Shown piece by piece: positions 16,414-25,923 of a stretch of 47,855 nucleotides of DNA. The position numbers were made by a program, and so were the translations under genes. The notes below the pieces were generated by a model that saw only the letters and a program-made list of their open reading frames with translations, ran no database searches and had not been told where the DNA came from. Origin of the DNA: Desulfobacula sp. (lineage in GTDB: Bacteria; Desulfobacterota; Desulfobacteria; Desulfobacterales; Desulfobacteraceae); the NCBI RefSeq assembly GCF_014237455.1, contig NZ_JABZFL010000058.1, forward strand, positions 1-47,855, written 5' to 3'. Numbering within the stretch: the first letter of the stretch is position 1; every line of letters starts with the position of its first letter.

Positions 16414-17688
16414 ATGGCTCAAATTAAAAACCTTGGTTGGCGCGTAACAATGGCAGGATTAGGTATAAACCTGGCTTTGGGTATACTTTATACCTGGAGT
16501 ATATTTAAAATGACAATCAAAGACTCAATCGTGGCAGGCGATGGCCTTTTTAACTGGAGCCTGGCTTCCTTAAATGATCCCTATGCCGTATGCTGCCTGG
16601 TATTTGCATTTACCATGATTTTTGCAGGCCGTGTTCAGGACAGGCTCAGCCCGAAGATTACGGCTGTCATCGGAGGCATCCTCACAGGCCTTGGCCTGAT
16701 TATCGTTTCATTTTCCACTGCATGGATCAGCTGGATAATCGGATTCGGTATTCTCATGGGAATGGGGCTTGGGTTTGGTTATGCCTCTGCAACACCGCCT
16801 GCCATTAAATGGTTCCCGCCTGCGAAAACCGGGATGATTGCCGGCATCGTTGTTGCCGGGTTTGGCCTGGCATCTGTATATATCGCTCCTTTGGCAATAT
16901 TTTTAATTGAAAAGGTCGGGCTTTCCCAAGCCATGCTTATTTTCGGTATTGCATTTCTCGTTATTGTCTCTGCCCTTGCTCAATTTTTGGTAAATCCCCC
17001 GGAAGGTTATGTTCATCCAGATGCCGCTCAGAACACGACTTCTGGTGCAAGTGGTTCGATTGATTTTGAACCCGGAAAAATGCTCCGCACAGCAACATTT
17101 TATAAATTATGGATTATTTTTTGTATTGCATCGGGTGCAGGTCTTATGATCATTGGTGGTGTGGCAGGAATGGCCAAACAGGGCATGGGCCAAATGGCAT
17201 GGGTGGTTGTGGCATTAATGGCAGTGGGAAATGCCTCCGGTCGTGTTATAGCCGGTATCCTTTCCGACCGTATCGGACGTGCGAACACTCTTTTTATCAT
17301 GTTGATTTTTCAGTCAATTGTCATCTTTTCTCTCCTGTTTATCACACCGGCGCAGGTCATGCTTCTGGTTCTTGCAGCCATGCTCATCGGGTTTAACTAC
17401 GGTACGAACCTTTCTTTATTTCCGTCTGCCACCAAAGATTTTTTCGGTTTAAAAAACTTTGGCGTCAATTACGGCCTGGTTTTCAGTGCCTGGGGGGTGG
17501 GCGGTTTCATCTTTCCAAGAGTGTCTCAAATGATTGTTGCGTATACCAACAGCCCAAGAATGGCATATGTTCTTGCCGCAGGACTGCTTCTCATCGGAGC
17601 TGTGTTGGCCCTGATGACCAAAGCGCCTGTTACTGAGACTTACAAACAACCTGAATTTATAGCCACTCCCGCAACTGAAAAAATCTAA
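16414..17688 (+). CDS. OFA-family MFS monocarboxylate transporter
   Basis: About 424-residue, 12-helix major facilitator of the oxalate/formate antiporter (OFA) family. It has the N-terminal GWRVTMAGLGINLALGILYTWS, a loop after helix 2 (AGRVQDRLSPK) and GFGYASATPPAIKWFP in helix 4-5. The start at ATG 16414 is chosen because AAAGGAGG sits just upstream; the ATG at 16378 lies at the predicted transcription start. Transcription from the sigma-54 promoter and acs 48 bp downstream make acetate or another short monocarboxylate a likely substrate. Substrate in this family cannot be read from sequence. Confidence 0.88.
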   Translation: MAQIKNLGWRVTMAGLGINLALGILYTWSIFKMTIKDSIVAGDGLFNWSLASLNDPYAVCCLVFAFTMIFAGRVQDRLSPKITAVIGGILTGLGLIIVSFSTAWISWIIGFGILMGMGLGFGYASATPPAIKWFPPAKTGMIAGIVVAGFGLASVYIAPLAIFLIEKVGLSQAMLIFGIAFLVIVSALAQFLVNPPEGYVHPDAAQNTTSGASGSIDFEPGKMLRTATFYKLWIIFCIASGAGLMIIGGVAGMAKQGMGQMAWVVVALMAVGNASGRVIAGILSDRIGRANTLFIMLIFQSIVIFSLLFITPAQVMLLVLAAMLIGFNYGTNLSLFPSATKDFFGLKNFGVNYGLVFSAWGVGGFIFPRVSQMIVAYTNSPRMAYVLAAGLLLIGAVLALMTKAPVTETYKQPEFIATPATEKI

Positions 17689-17736
17689 ATTGATGTTACT
17701 TTTGCAAATGGATTCTAACTACAAAGAGGAGAGAAG

Positions 17737-19704
17737 ATGAGCGAGTTTAAATTTCATGCACCGGATGAGTACCGAAAAAACGCCTGGGTAAAAACGATTG
17801 ATGAGTACGAAGAAATGTACAATCGTTCTATTGAAAAACCGGATGAATTCTGGACGGAAATGGCGGAACAATTTTACTGGGAAAAAAAATGGGACACTGT
17901 CCGGGATTTTAATTACAGTATCTCCAAAGGTCCTGTTAATATTGAATGGTTCAGAGGCGGCAAAACGAATATCGCTTACAACTGCCTTGACAGACATTTA
18001 AAAGACAGGGGCGATCAGACCGCTCTTATCTGGGAAGGCAATACTGTTGGTGAAGACCTTGAAATATCCTACAAACAACTCCATGAAAAGGTCTGTAAAT
18101 TTGCCAATGCTCTAAAATCCAAAGGGGTACAAAAAGGTGACAGAGTTGCCATTTATATGCCCATGGTACCTGAACTGGCAGTCACCATGCTGGCATGTGC
18201 CCGTATCGGTGCCATTCACAGTATTGTTTTTGGTGGTTTCTCTTCTGACGCTCTTGCCAACCGCATACTGGACAGCCATTGCAAAATTCTTGTGACCACT
18301 GACGGGGTGATGAGAGGGGCAAAGGCAATTCCCTTAAAAGGCAATGCAGATGCGGCTATGGATCTGTGCGAAAAAAAGGGGCATTCGGTTAAATGCTGTT
18401 TTGTAGTAAACCGAACCGATTCTGATATTGAAATGAAAGAAGGGCGGGATGTATGGTGGCATGGAGAAGCTCAGAAACAAAGCAGTGATTGCCCGGTGGA
18501 ATGGATGGATGCAGAAGATCCTCTTTTTATCCTTTATACCTCCGGGTCAACCGGAACACCCAAAGGGGTACAACACAATGTAGGCGGTTATATGGTCTAT
18601 ACCGGGATTACCTTTCGGTATATTTTTGATTACCATGACAATGACATATTCTGGTGTACTGCCGATATCGGCTGGGTAACCGGACACAGTTACATTGTTT
18701 ATGGCCCCCTGTCACAGGGGGCCACTAGCCTCATGTTTGAAGGCGTCCCCAATTATCCTGATCCGGGACGTTTCTGGGCAACCGTTGACAAATGGAAAGT
18801 GAACCAGTTTTATACTGCGCCAACAGCCATCAGGGCTTTGATGGCCCAAGGGGAAGAATGGGTTGAAAAATATGATCTTTCATCCTTAAGACTTTTGGGG
18901 TCAGTTGGCGAACCCATTAATCCCGAGGCATGGAAATGGTATTTTAAACATGTGGGCAAAGAAAGATGCCCGATTGTGGATACATGGTGGCAAACTGAAA
19001 CCGGCGGCATAATGATCACTCCGCTGCCGTATGCCATTGACCAGAAACCCGGATCGGCAACCTTACCGTTCTTTTCTGTTAAGCCGGTAATTTTAAATGA
19101 AGAAGGACAAATCCTTGAAGGGGCCTGTGACGGTATTTTAGCATTTAAAGAACCCTGGCCCGGACAGATGAGGACTGTTTACAATAACCATGATAGGTTT
19201 GAAAAGGTCTATTTCCAGATGTTTGACGGATACTACTTTGCCGGTGACGGATGCCGCAGGGATGAAGATGGTTACTATTGGATCACCGGCCGTGTGGATG
19301 ATGTCATCAATGTATCCGGGCACAGAATGGGAACAGCCGAAGTGGAAAGTGCCCTTGTCAGTCACAAGGAAGTAGCGGAAGCCGCGGTAATTGGATACCC
19401 CCATGACATCAAAGGCCAGGGAATCTATGCATATGTAACCCTCAGGGTCAGCGCAACACCCAGTGATGAACTTTTAAGTGAATTGAAACTTCATGTCAGA
19501 AAAGAGATAGGGCCCATTGCAACCCCTGATATTATCCATTTTTCACCCTCATTACCCAAAACCCGTTCAGGAAAAATCATGCGCCGTATCTTAAGAAAAA
19601 TTGCAACCGATGAATTTGACAGCTTGGGGGATATCTCCACCCTGGCAGATCCGGAGGTGGTTGACGACCTGATCGAATGTCATAAGAAATTGACCAGTAA
19701 TTAG
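17737..19704 (+). CDS. acs: Acetyl-CoA synthetase (AMP-forming)
   Basis: Activates acetate (acetate + ATP + CoA to acetyl-CoA + AMP + PPi). 655 residues, typical length. It has the N-terminal Acs domain ([20 protein letters not shown]), P-loop [10 protein letters not shown] (268-277), [10 protein letters not shown], the hinge region around [19 protein letters not shown], and the C-terminal [10 protein letters not shown] with catalytic K613. That lysine is a known acetylation switch in Acs enzymes. AAGAGGAGAG precedes the ATG. It follows the OFA transporter by 48 bp without a terminator, so the two are probably co-transcribed. A strong terminator follows. Confidence 0.95.
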   Translation: MSEFKFHAPDEYRKNAWVKTIDEYEEMYNRSIEKPDEFWTEMAEQFYWEKKWDTVRDFNYSISKGPVNIEWFRGGKTNIAYNCLDRHLKDRGDQTALIWEGNTVGEDLEISYKQLHEKVCKFANALKSKGVQKGDRVAIYMPMVPELAVTMLACARIGAIHSIVFGGFSSDALANRILDSHCKILVTTDGVMRGAKAIPLKGNADAAMDLCEKKGHSVKCCFVVNRTDSDIEMKEGRDVWWHGEAQKQSSDCPVEWMDAEDPLFILYTSGSTGTPKGVQHNVGGYMVYTGITFRYIFDYHDNDIFWCTADIGWVTGHSYIVYGPLSQGATSLMFEGVPNYPDPGRFWATVDKWKVNQFYTAPTAIRALMAQGEEWVEKYDLSSLRLLGSVGEPINPEAWKWYFKHVGKERCPIVDTWWQTETGGIMITPLPYAIDQKPGSATLPFFSVKPVILNEEGQILEGACDGILAFKEPWPGQMRTVYNNHDRFEKVYFQMFDGYYFAGDGCRRDEDGYYWITGRVDDVINVSGHRMGTAEVESALVSHKEVAEAAVIGYPHDIKGQGIYAYVTLRVSATPSDELLSELKLHVRKEIGPIATPDIIHFSPSLPKTRSGKIMRRILRKIATDEFDSLGDISTLADPEVVDDLIECHKKLTSN

Positions 19705-19752
19705 CTTTATTAGAGTTCCATTGATCGAAAATTTAATGAGTTATATGAAAAA

Positions 19753-19793
19753 TCCGGCCTGAGGATCGATATGATTTTCAGGCCGGACTTTAT
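19753..19793 (+). terminator. Rho-independent terminator after acs
   Basis: Perfect 10-bp GC-rich stem TCCGGCCTGA (19753-19762) / TCAGGCCGGA (19778-19787), 15-nt loop, then CTTTATTA. It lies about 50 bp after the acs stop and closes the OFA-acs unit. Confidence 0.8.
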
Positions 19794-19847
19794 TATGTCC
19801 TGCCTGCCGCACAACACCTCAATAAAATAAAATTATCTATAATGCAC

Positions 19848-19877
19848 TTGACGACCCTTGTGTAAGAATATTACAAT
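19848..19877 (+). promoter_or_regulatory. Sigma-70-type promoter for the universal stress gene
   Basis: TTGACG (19848-19853), 18-bp spacer, TACAAT (19872-19877): 5 of 6 matches in each box. It implies a leader of about 135 nt before the ATG at 20021. Apart from this and the acs terminator, nothing else is recognisable in the 316-bp gap 19705-20020. Confidence 0.55.
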
Positions 19878-20020
19878 CTAAGTCACTGATGTGATGTTAG
19901 TATTCCTTATTCCTTTTCGAGCTTACATATTTCTTGTTCTTCAGCCAGGGCAAACCACATATGGAAAGTAAAAATTATTTTTCTCTAACCCGACAATAAT
20001 TTTAAAAAAGGAGAGAAATC

Positions 20021-21004
20021 ATGAGGATAAAACCAAAAAAAATAATGTGTGCCATCGATTTTTCAGACTTCACAAATATTATCCTTTCCTATGGAAAATC
20101 ACTGGCTTCAGAATTTGGGTCAACACTTTGTTTATGCCATATCGTATCGGGAGCACTTATGGTTTCAAGTTTTGGACACTCCTATATTGCATACACTGAT
20201 GTCAAGGGTGATCGCATACGACATGCAAAGGATAGACTTAAGAAAATAGCAGAAGCGTCTGATATTGATTGTGAAATCATCGTCTCATACGGGCATGCAG
20301 CAGATGAAATCGATCAAACTGCCCGTAAAAACAATGTTGATATGATCATTGCCGCGACCCATGGCGGATCAGGTGTAAAACGATTTTTGATCGGCTCTGT
20401 CACAGATAGACTGGTGAAAATTCTGTCATGCCCGCTCCTGGTTCTGCATGCACGGGAAAATCATTTGGTTTCCGCAATTGAGGAGGGCATAAAACTGAAT
20501 CGAATTCTTGTGGGATGTGATTTTTCCCCGGATTCCAAACTGGCTTTTGACTATGCCCTGAGCCTGGCACAGGAATTTCAGACACAACTTTACCTGGCCC
20601 ATGTTATCAGGTCGACAGAACAAATTAAATTAACAGCCTCAGACTATATGAAAATACAGGGCGGTGACTACACCAAATGGGCCCGGTCTGAATATTTGAA
20701 TCTGCAAAAGAATGCAACTCATGAGGATTTGGGGAAAAAGAGCACTCTATCAAGCCGCCTTGAAAAACAGCTTTCTTCTATGGTTCCTGAAGAGAGCCGG
20801 AACTGGTGTACACCCGTTACTATCCTGCTTGAAGGTCAGCCCTATAAGAAACTGATCGATTATGCCGTACAAAAAGAAGTAGATATGATCGTACTTGGCG
20901 TTCACGGTCACAGCCTCTTGGAACAGTTTCTGGTTGGCTCTACAACTGATCGTGTTATCAGTCGGGCTTCCTGCCCTGTTCTTGTGGTCAGAACGGTCTC
21001 CTGA
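20021..21004 (+). CDS. Universal stress protein with two Usp domains
   Basis: 327-residue tandem UspA-type protein. Domain 1 covers residues 1-145 and domain 2 about 160-327. Each ends with the nucleotide-binding pattern G-2x-G-9x-G-S/T: GGSGVKRFLIGSVTDR and GHSLLEQFLVGSTTDR, so both should bind ATP. AAAGGAGAG precedes the ATG. It is monocistronic between the acs terminator and the liv promoter. Client and signal are unknown. Confidence 0.9.
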   Translation: MRIKPKKIMCAIDFSDFTNIILSYGKSLASEFGSTLCLCHIVSGALMVSSFGHSYIAYTDVKGDRIRHAKDRLKKIAEASDIDCEIIVSYGHAADEIDQTARKNNVDMIIAATHGGSGVKRFLIGSVTDRLVKILSCPLLVLHARENHLVSAIEEGIKLNRILVGCDFSPDSKLAFDYALSLAQEFQTQLYLAHVIRSTEQIKLTASDYMKIQGGDYTKWARSEYLNLQKNATHEDLGKKSTLSSRLEKQLSSMVPEESRNWCTPVTILLEGQPYKKLIDYAVQKEVDMIVLGVHGHSLLEQFLVGSTTDRVISRASCPVLVVRTVS

Positions 21005-21053
21005 AAATCAGAAGGGAATTTCTGAGATGAGCTGACATGAAGCCTAAATCCAT

Positions 21054-21082
21054 TTGACACAATCTTTAAAGTTGGATATAGC
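21054..21082 (+). promoter_or_regulatory. Sigma-70-type promoter of the liv operon
   Basis: TTGACA (21054-21059), 17-bp spacer, TATAGC (21077-21082): perfect -35, 4 of 6 in the -10, optimal spacing. It lies 82 bp upstream of the first gene, livK. Confidence 0.65.
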
Positions 21083-21163
21083 AATTTATGGAATCAGACA
21101 CTCTGATTCTGGGGGATATTAAGTATTATCAAAACGATAATATTATTAACAAAGGAGAAAAAA

Positions 21164-22438
21164 ATGAAGAGCAAAAGATTACAAATCATCCTTATTCTTT
21201 TTATCGCTGTTTTCTTTGGATTATTGGGTTCCAACGCATTTGCAGGCAAACCCGTTATTATCGGTGCACCCTTGTCAACAGCCTATTTATACGGATGGGA
21301 CGCAGAACGGGGTATCAAGCTTGCCGTGGATGAAATCAATGCAGCAGGCGGTGTTAATGTAGCAGGTGAAAAACGTCTTTTTCAAGTTGAAGTGATTGAC
21401 ACCCGTGACCTTGAACCGGGAGTGCCTGTGAGTGAAGCATTGATGGCAGTTGAAAGACTGATTTTGAGTAAAAAGGCAGATTTTATCATAGGCGGGCCCA
21501 ACAGGTCGGAAGCAGCCCTTGCCGCCCTGTCTTTATTGTCCAAGCATAAAAAAATCTCTATTGTAACCAGTGGGGTGTTAACCCCTGCATATCATAAAAC
21601 AGTGGCAAAAGAATATGACAAATTTAAATACGCTTTCAGAATTCACGGGGAAGCCGTCAACCTGATCGGTGAAATGATTGCAAACTTTGCAGACCTGAAA
21701 GAAAGGTATGGCTTAACCAAGGTATTTATCATGGCCCAGGATGTGTCCCATGCAAGGGGTGCGGCCAAGGTAATGGGGAAAGTGGCCGGTTCCAAGGGAT
21801 TTGAGGTGACGGGGACTGAAATCTTCCCCACCGGCACCACAGACTTTTCCATGGCACTTTTAAAAGTCAAATCAACGGGTTCTCAAATCATCAATATCTG
21901 GATGGATATGCCGGAAAGCGCCATTCTTCTAAAACAATGGTATGATCTTAAAATACCTGCACTGCCCTTTGGTTCCACATTGGCTGCTGCTGAACAACCG
22001 GGATTCTGGAAAGCCACAAACGGTAAGGGTGAATATACCTTGTGCAATGTGGTAAATGCCGGAAACGCCCCATCCGATGCCACACCATGGACTATGAAAT
22101 TTTACAATGCCTATGCCAAAAAATGGGGTGTTGAGCCTGAAGGTCTTGGATCATCCAGCTCTTACATGGCTGTATATGTATTAAAAGATGCCATTGAAAA
22201 AGCAGGAACCCTTGACTCAGACAAAGTTATAACAGCCCTTGAACAGACGGATATAATGGGGGTTTACGGAAGACTCAGGTTTGATCCCAAAAGCCACCAG
22301 GTTATTGTTGCCCAGGATCCCAAAGACGGCGCTGTGGGTTCCATTCTCCAATGGCAGGATGGCAAACGGATTGTAGTATACCCGAAAAGCATTGCCAAAG
22401 GCAGTATTCAACTTCCACCGTGGATGATTAAAAATTGA
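21164..22438 (+). CDS. livK: Branched-chain amino acid-type ABC substrate-binding protein
   Basis: Periplasmic binding protein of the Liv/HAAT family, 424 residues. A Sec signal peptide (KRLQIILILFIAVFFGLLGS, cleavage likely after AFA-27) is followed by GKPVIIGAPLS, GIKLAVDEINAAGGV and IIGGPNRSEAALAALSLL, the classic lobe I pattern. AAAGGAG precedes the ATG. First gene of livKHMGF. Family members also carry aromatic and aliphatic acids or amides; an acyl-CoA ligase in the same operon makes an organic acid as likely a substrate as an amino acid. Confidence 0.9.
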   Translation: MKSKRLQIILILFIAVFFGLLGSNAFAGKPVIIGAPLSTAYLYGWDAERGIKLAVDEINAAGGVNVAGEKRLFQVEVIDTRDLEPGVPVSEALMAVERLILSKKADFIIGGPNRSEAALAALSLLSKHKKISIVTSGVLTPAYHKTVAKEYDKFKYAFRIHGEAVNLIGEMIANFADLKERYGLTKVFIMAQDVSHARGAAKVMGKVAGSKGFEVTGTEIFPTGTTDFSMALLKVKSTGSQIINIWMDMPESAILLKQWYDLKIPALPFGSTLAAAEQPGFWKATNGKGEYTLCNVVNAGNAPSDATPWTMKFYNAYAKKWGVEPEGLGSSSSYMAVYVLKDAIEKAGTLDSDKVITALEQTDIMGVYGRLRFDPKSHQVIVAQDPKDGAVGSILQWQDGKRIVVYPKSIAKGSIQLPPWMIKN

Positions 22439-22497
22439 TAAAGTAAAACTATTTTTTTTAATTACCTTGTTCAACACTATAATATTGGGATTTTTTT

Positions 22498-23364
22498 ATG
22501 GAAATTCTTGTTTACGGAACCATCAACTCTGTGTCCCTTGCTCTAATGGGCCTCGGCTTTGCCATGGTATATGGTATCAGTCGTGTGCCCAATTTTGCCC
22601 ATGGAGCACTTTATATTGTCTGCGGATTTGTCACCTGGACCTTATTTCATAAGATCGGACTGCCCTATTTCATATCCATCATTCTTTCCCTTTGTGTGAA
22701 CGGGGTTTTGGGAATTCTCATGTACCGGTTTGTTCTGATACGGGTGAGGGGAATGAACATTTCCGAGATTATCGCTTCCTATGCCATCGGGCTTGCCATC
22801 CTTGAAGGCTTCAGATTTGGGGGCTTCCGGGGCATGACCTATACACTGCCCGTGTTCATGGAAGGAAGCCTCATGATCGGCAGCGTTCCCGTGGATTTTC
22901 ACAGGCTTATCATGATGGTTATCGGCATCCTTCTTGTGGCAGGACTATGGGTGTTTACCCATCATACCAGAATCGGGCTTGCGCTCCAGGGCATGGCCCA
23001 GGATGAGCGGGCAGCACTGATGCTGGGCATTGATTCGGATTTCATGGCCATGCTGGCCATGGGATTCGGGGCTGTTCTTGCCGGCGTTGCCGCCACATTA
23101 ATTTTGCCGCTTGGCAATATTGTGGTGGAATCGGGGTATCATGTTCTGATCATGTCCATTGCCGTTTGTATTGTTGGGGGACTGGGTTCCTGGACGGGCG
23201 CTTTTTTTGCCGCTTTTATCATCGGGTATGCCCAAATTCTGACTGTTGTCTTTATCGGATCGCATTTTCAAATGGTGGTGGCCCTTCTGGCCATTATCCT
23301 GACCCTGATCCTAAAACCGTCCGGCTTGTTCGGCCAACAAAAAGAACTGGAAGAGAGGGTGTAA
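22498..23364 (+). CDS. livH: Liv-type ABC transporter permease LivH
   Basis: 288-residue inner-membrane permease with about eight helices. The N-terminus TINSVSLALMGLGFAMVYGI and the conserved cytoplasmic loop QGMAQDERAALMLGIDSD (coupling helix) are typical of LivH. The start lacks a strong ribosome-binding site (GGGATTTTTTT before ATG). It lies 59 bp after livK and 4 bp before livM. Confidence 0.92.
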   Translation: MEILVYGTINSVSLALMGLGFAMVYGISRVPNFAHGALYIVCGFVTWTLFHKIGLPYFISIILSLCVNGVLGILMYRFVLIRVRGMNISEIIASYAIGLAILEGFRFGGFRGMTYTLPVFMEGSLMIGSVPVDFHRLIMMVIGILLVAGLWVFTHHTRIGLALQGMAQDERAALMLGIDSDFMAMLAMGFGAVLAGVAATLILPLGNIVVESGYHVLIMSIAVCIVGGLGSWTGAFFAAFIIGYAQILTVVFIGSHFQMVVALLAIILTLILKPSGLFGQQKELEERV

Positions 23365-23368
23365 AAAA

Positions 23369-24382
23369 GTGAGCACTCAAGAATCAAGAAAAGAACGAAT
23401 AAATCGCGGGATCAAGGTCAGGTCGGACGGACTTTATGCGTTAATGTCCTGGCGGGAACTTTCCTATTTGACCTTGCCCCGATTTATTATGATTGCAGGA
23501 ATGCTGTCCCTCCCGTTTCTGATGCCGGACATGTACTGGCAGCGGGTCATATCAATTGTCTGTATTTATGCCATACTGGCCTTGAGTTTTGATTTTCTGG
23601 CCCATTATGTGGGGCTGGTCTCTCTGGGAGGTGCTTTTTTTATTGGAACAGGGGGGTATATTGCCGGGATCTTAAATTCTTATTTTTCAATCCCCCCGTT
23701 TCTCACCGTTCCTCTGGCTGCCATTATCGGCGGTATTTTTTGCACACTCATGCTCTTGCCCTGCCTCCCCTTAAAAGGAGTATACTTTGCTATTGTAACA
23801 TTAATGTATCCTCTATTTATGGCAAGAGTCATTGAAGCGTTTGACATTTTCGGGGGTACTGACGGACTGGTGGGGATTGATAGTTTTTCTTCCTCCTTTG
23901 CGGAACAATATTTTGTGATCGGCATGGTGCTGATTTTCCTGTTTGGCCTACGGCGTTTTGTCACAACAGATCGGGGGCTGATCTTTACGGCCATCATGGA
24001 CAATGACCAGGCCGTAAAGGCCTCGGGTATAGACATTACCCGATACAAGGCCCTGGCCGTGTTCATCGCCTCTGCCATGGGGTGCATGGCAGGGGCGTGT
24101 CTCACCCATATCTACATGTGGTCGGGCATTTCCCAGTTTGCCCTTGATTTTTCCATCCTTCCCATTGCTGCCACGGTCATCGGTGGGTCAGGAACGCTTG
24201 TGGGACCTATTTTAGGGTGTCTGATCCTGGTTCCTGTCTCAGAGCTTTTAAGGGATTTTGGAACATTAAGGATCGTATTTTATGCATCCATCCTTGTGGG
24301 ATTCATCCTTTTCAAAAGTGGGGGTATCATGGAATTTGGACAAAGAAAATATGAACAATTTGAAAGGTGGACCAAAATATGA
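23369..24382 (+). CDS. livM: Liv-type ABC transporter permease LivM
   Basis: 337-residue permease with a cytoplasmic N-terminal extension of about 35 residues and then about nine helices. LivM hallmarks are LSFDFLAHYVGLVSLGGAFF, FGGTDGLVGI and the coupling loop DNDQAVKASGIDITRYK. It starts at GTG 23369, 4 bp after livH. Its stop overlaps the livG ATG (ATGA). Confidence 0.92.
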   Translation: MSTQESRKERINRGIKVRSDGLYALMSWRELSYLTLPRFIMIAGMLSLPFLMPDMYWQRVISIVCIYAILALSFDFLAHYVGLVSLGGAFFIGTGGYIAGILNSYFSIPPFLTVPLAAIIGGIFCTLMLLPCLPLKGVYFAIVTLMYPLFMARVIEAFDIFGGTDGLVGIDSFSSSFAEQYFVIGMVLIFLFGLRRFVTTDRGLIFTAIMDNDQAVKASGIDITRYKALAVFIASAMGCMAGACLTHIYMWSGISQFALDFSILPIAATVIGGSGTLVGPILGCLILVPVSELLRDFGTLRIVFYASILVGFILFKSGGIMEFGQRKYEQFERWTKI

Positions 24383-25164
24383 CAGATCCTATTCTAAAAA
24401 TGAACGGGCTCTCCAAAAGGTTCGGTGGTGTCAAGGCACTAAAGGATGTCAGTTTTGATGTTTTCCCTGGAGATGTTTTAGGCATTATCGGACCCAACGG
24501 ATCAGGAAAAACCACTATTGTTAATTGTATTACAGGCTTTATCAAGCCCACCTCGGGCAAAGTTTTTTTCAGAGGCAAAGATATCACGGGCAGACCACCG
24601 CACAAAATTGCCGACATGGGTGTGACAAGAACCTTCCAGGTCATGCGACCATATTACAGCCTGCCTGCCTATAAAAATCTTGTAATCCCGCTTTTTTCAC
24701 CCAGAGCCAAGCGGACAGGGGGCTGGCGAGGTGGCGGAAACCTTGGCAATAGGCAGACGATTGCCATTGATATACTAGAAGATATCGGGTTTGAAAGGGA
24801 CTCTTATATCCCGTTTAAAAAAACGTCCACTCTGCCTACAGGCTACCTAAAGCGGCTGGAACTTGCCAGATGTCTTGCCCTCAAACCTGAGATCATTATC
24901 TGTGATGAAGTGTTTTCAGGGCTTTCCATGAGCGAGATTGCCTCCATGGTCCCCTTGATTGAACGGCTCCAGGATGAGGGGATTACCATTGTAATGATTG
25001 AGCACCGCTTAAGGGAGCTTTTTCAGGTGGCCAACCGTGTCATGGTCCTGAATTTCGGCGAAAAACTCATCGAAGGGACACCTTTAGACGTCATGGCAGA
25101 TAAAAAGGTCAAGGAAGCCTATTTTGGATCTGAAGAGGTTGAGGAGGTCATGACATATGCTTGA
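24379..25164 (+). CDS. livG: Liv-type ABC transporter ATPase LivG, divergent signature
   Basis: About 261-residue ATPase. Walker A is GPNGSGKTT, with the LivG-specific VTRTFQVMRPY Q-loop and H-loop IEHRL. The signature reads LPTGYLKRLELARCLA instead of L-S/A-Y-G-Q, and Walker B is IIICDEVFSGLS, keeping D and E. ATG 24379 is chosen over GTG 24367: it forms the ATGA overlap with livM and has AAAGGTGG at the right distance. Fold and operon place make the call secure; the changed signature marks a divergent subgroup. Confidence 0.9.
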   Translation: MTDPILKMNGLSKRFGGVKALKDVSFDVFPGDVLGIIGPNGSGKTTIVNCITGFIKPTSGKVFFRGKDITGRPPHKIADMGVTRTFQVMRPYYSLPAYKNLVIPLFSPRAKRTGGWRGGGNLGNRQTIAIDILEDIGFERDSYIPFKKTSTLPTGYLKRLELARCLALKPEIIICDEVFSGLSMSEIASMVPLIERLQDEGITIVMIEHRLRELFQVANRVMVLNFGEKLIEGTPLDVMADKKVKEAYFGSEEVEEVMTYA

Positions 25165-25906
25165 AGCCCACGATTTAATGGTATTTTACGAAAACATGAT
25201 CGCTCTGAACAATATCAGCATTAAATGTGATGAAAGCCAAATCGTTGGTATATTCGGAGCAAACTCTGCCGGCAAATCCACGCTCATGTATTCCTTATCC
25301 GGAATTATGCTGGATATCCGGAAAAAAGAATTGATGGCAGGGGGTGAACGGATTACCCTGAGAGGGGAAGTCATATTTCAGAGCCAGAACATCATGAACC
25401 TGAAACCCAGCCTTCGGGCAAAGGCCGGAATTGTTCTCTGCCCTGAAAGACGGCGGTTATTCAAGGAAAGCTCTGTGCTGGAAAACCTTCGTATCGGCGG
25501 ATATTTGGCCACCAAGGCCCAGGCGAAACACACCCTGGAGTATGTTATGGAAGTATACCCTGCTTTGCAGAAACTTAAGAATCGTCTGGGCGGATTTCTA
25601 AGCGGCGGTGAGCAGCAGATGGTGGCCATAGGAAGGGCATTGATGGCCCAGCCAAAGGTCCTTTTGCTGGATGAGCCGCTTTTAGGGTTAAGTCCTTTGA
25701 TGCAGGCCACCCTGATCAAGTCGACCAAAGCCATCCAGAAGGAAAAAAAGATCTCCATAATCATAGCAGAGCAGTATGCCCGACCTGTATTCCCCATTGT
25801 AGATTATGCCTATATCCTTGAAAACGGGGCGGCTGTCATGGAAGGAACACGGGAGGAACTCATGAATAATCCAGATGTAAAGTCTGCATACTTTGGTGTT
25901 TCATAA
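25157..25906 (+). CDS. livF: Liv-type ABC transporter ATPase LivF
   Basis: 249-residue ATPase. Walker A GANSAGKST, signature LSGGEQQMVAIGRALM, Walker B VLLLDEPLLGLSP and H-loop IIAEQYAR are as usual for LivF (CPERRRLF is also typical). It overlaps livG by 8 bp. The acyl-CoA ligase follows after 17 bp with its own ribosome-binding site (AAAGGAG). Confidence 0.92.
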   Translation: MLEAHDLMVFYENMIALNNISIKCDESQIVGIFGANSAGKSTLMYSLSGIMLDIRKKELMAGGERITLRGEVIFQSQNIMNLKPSLRAKAGIVLCPERRRLFKESSVLENLRIGGYLATKAQAKHTLEYVMEVYPALQKLKNRLGGFLSGGEQQMVAIGRALMAQPKVLLLDEPLLGLSPLMQATLIKSTKAIQKEKKISIIIAEQYARPVFPIVDYAYILENGAAVMEGTREELMNNPDVKSAYFGVS

Positions 25907-25923
25907 AAAAGGAGTCATCCTAA

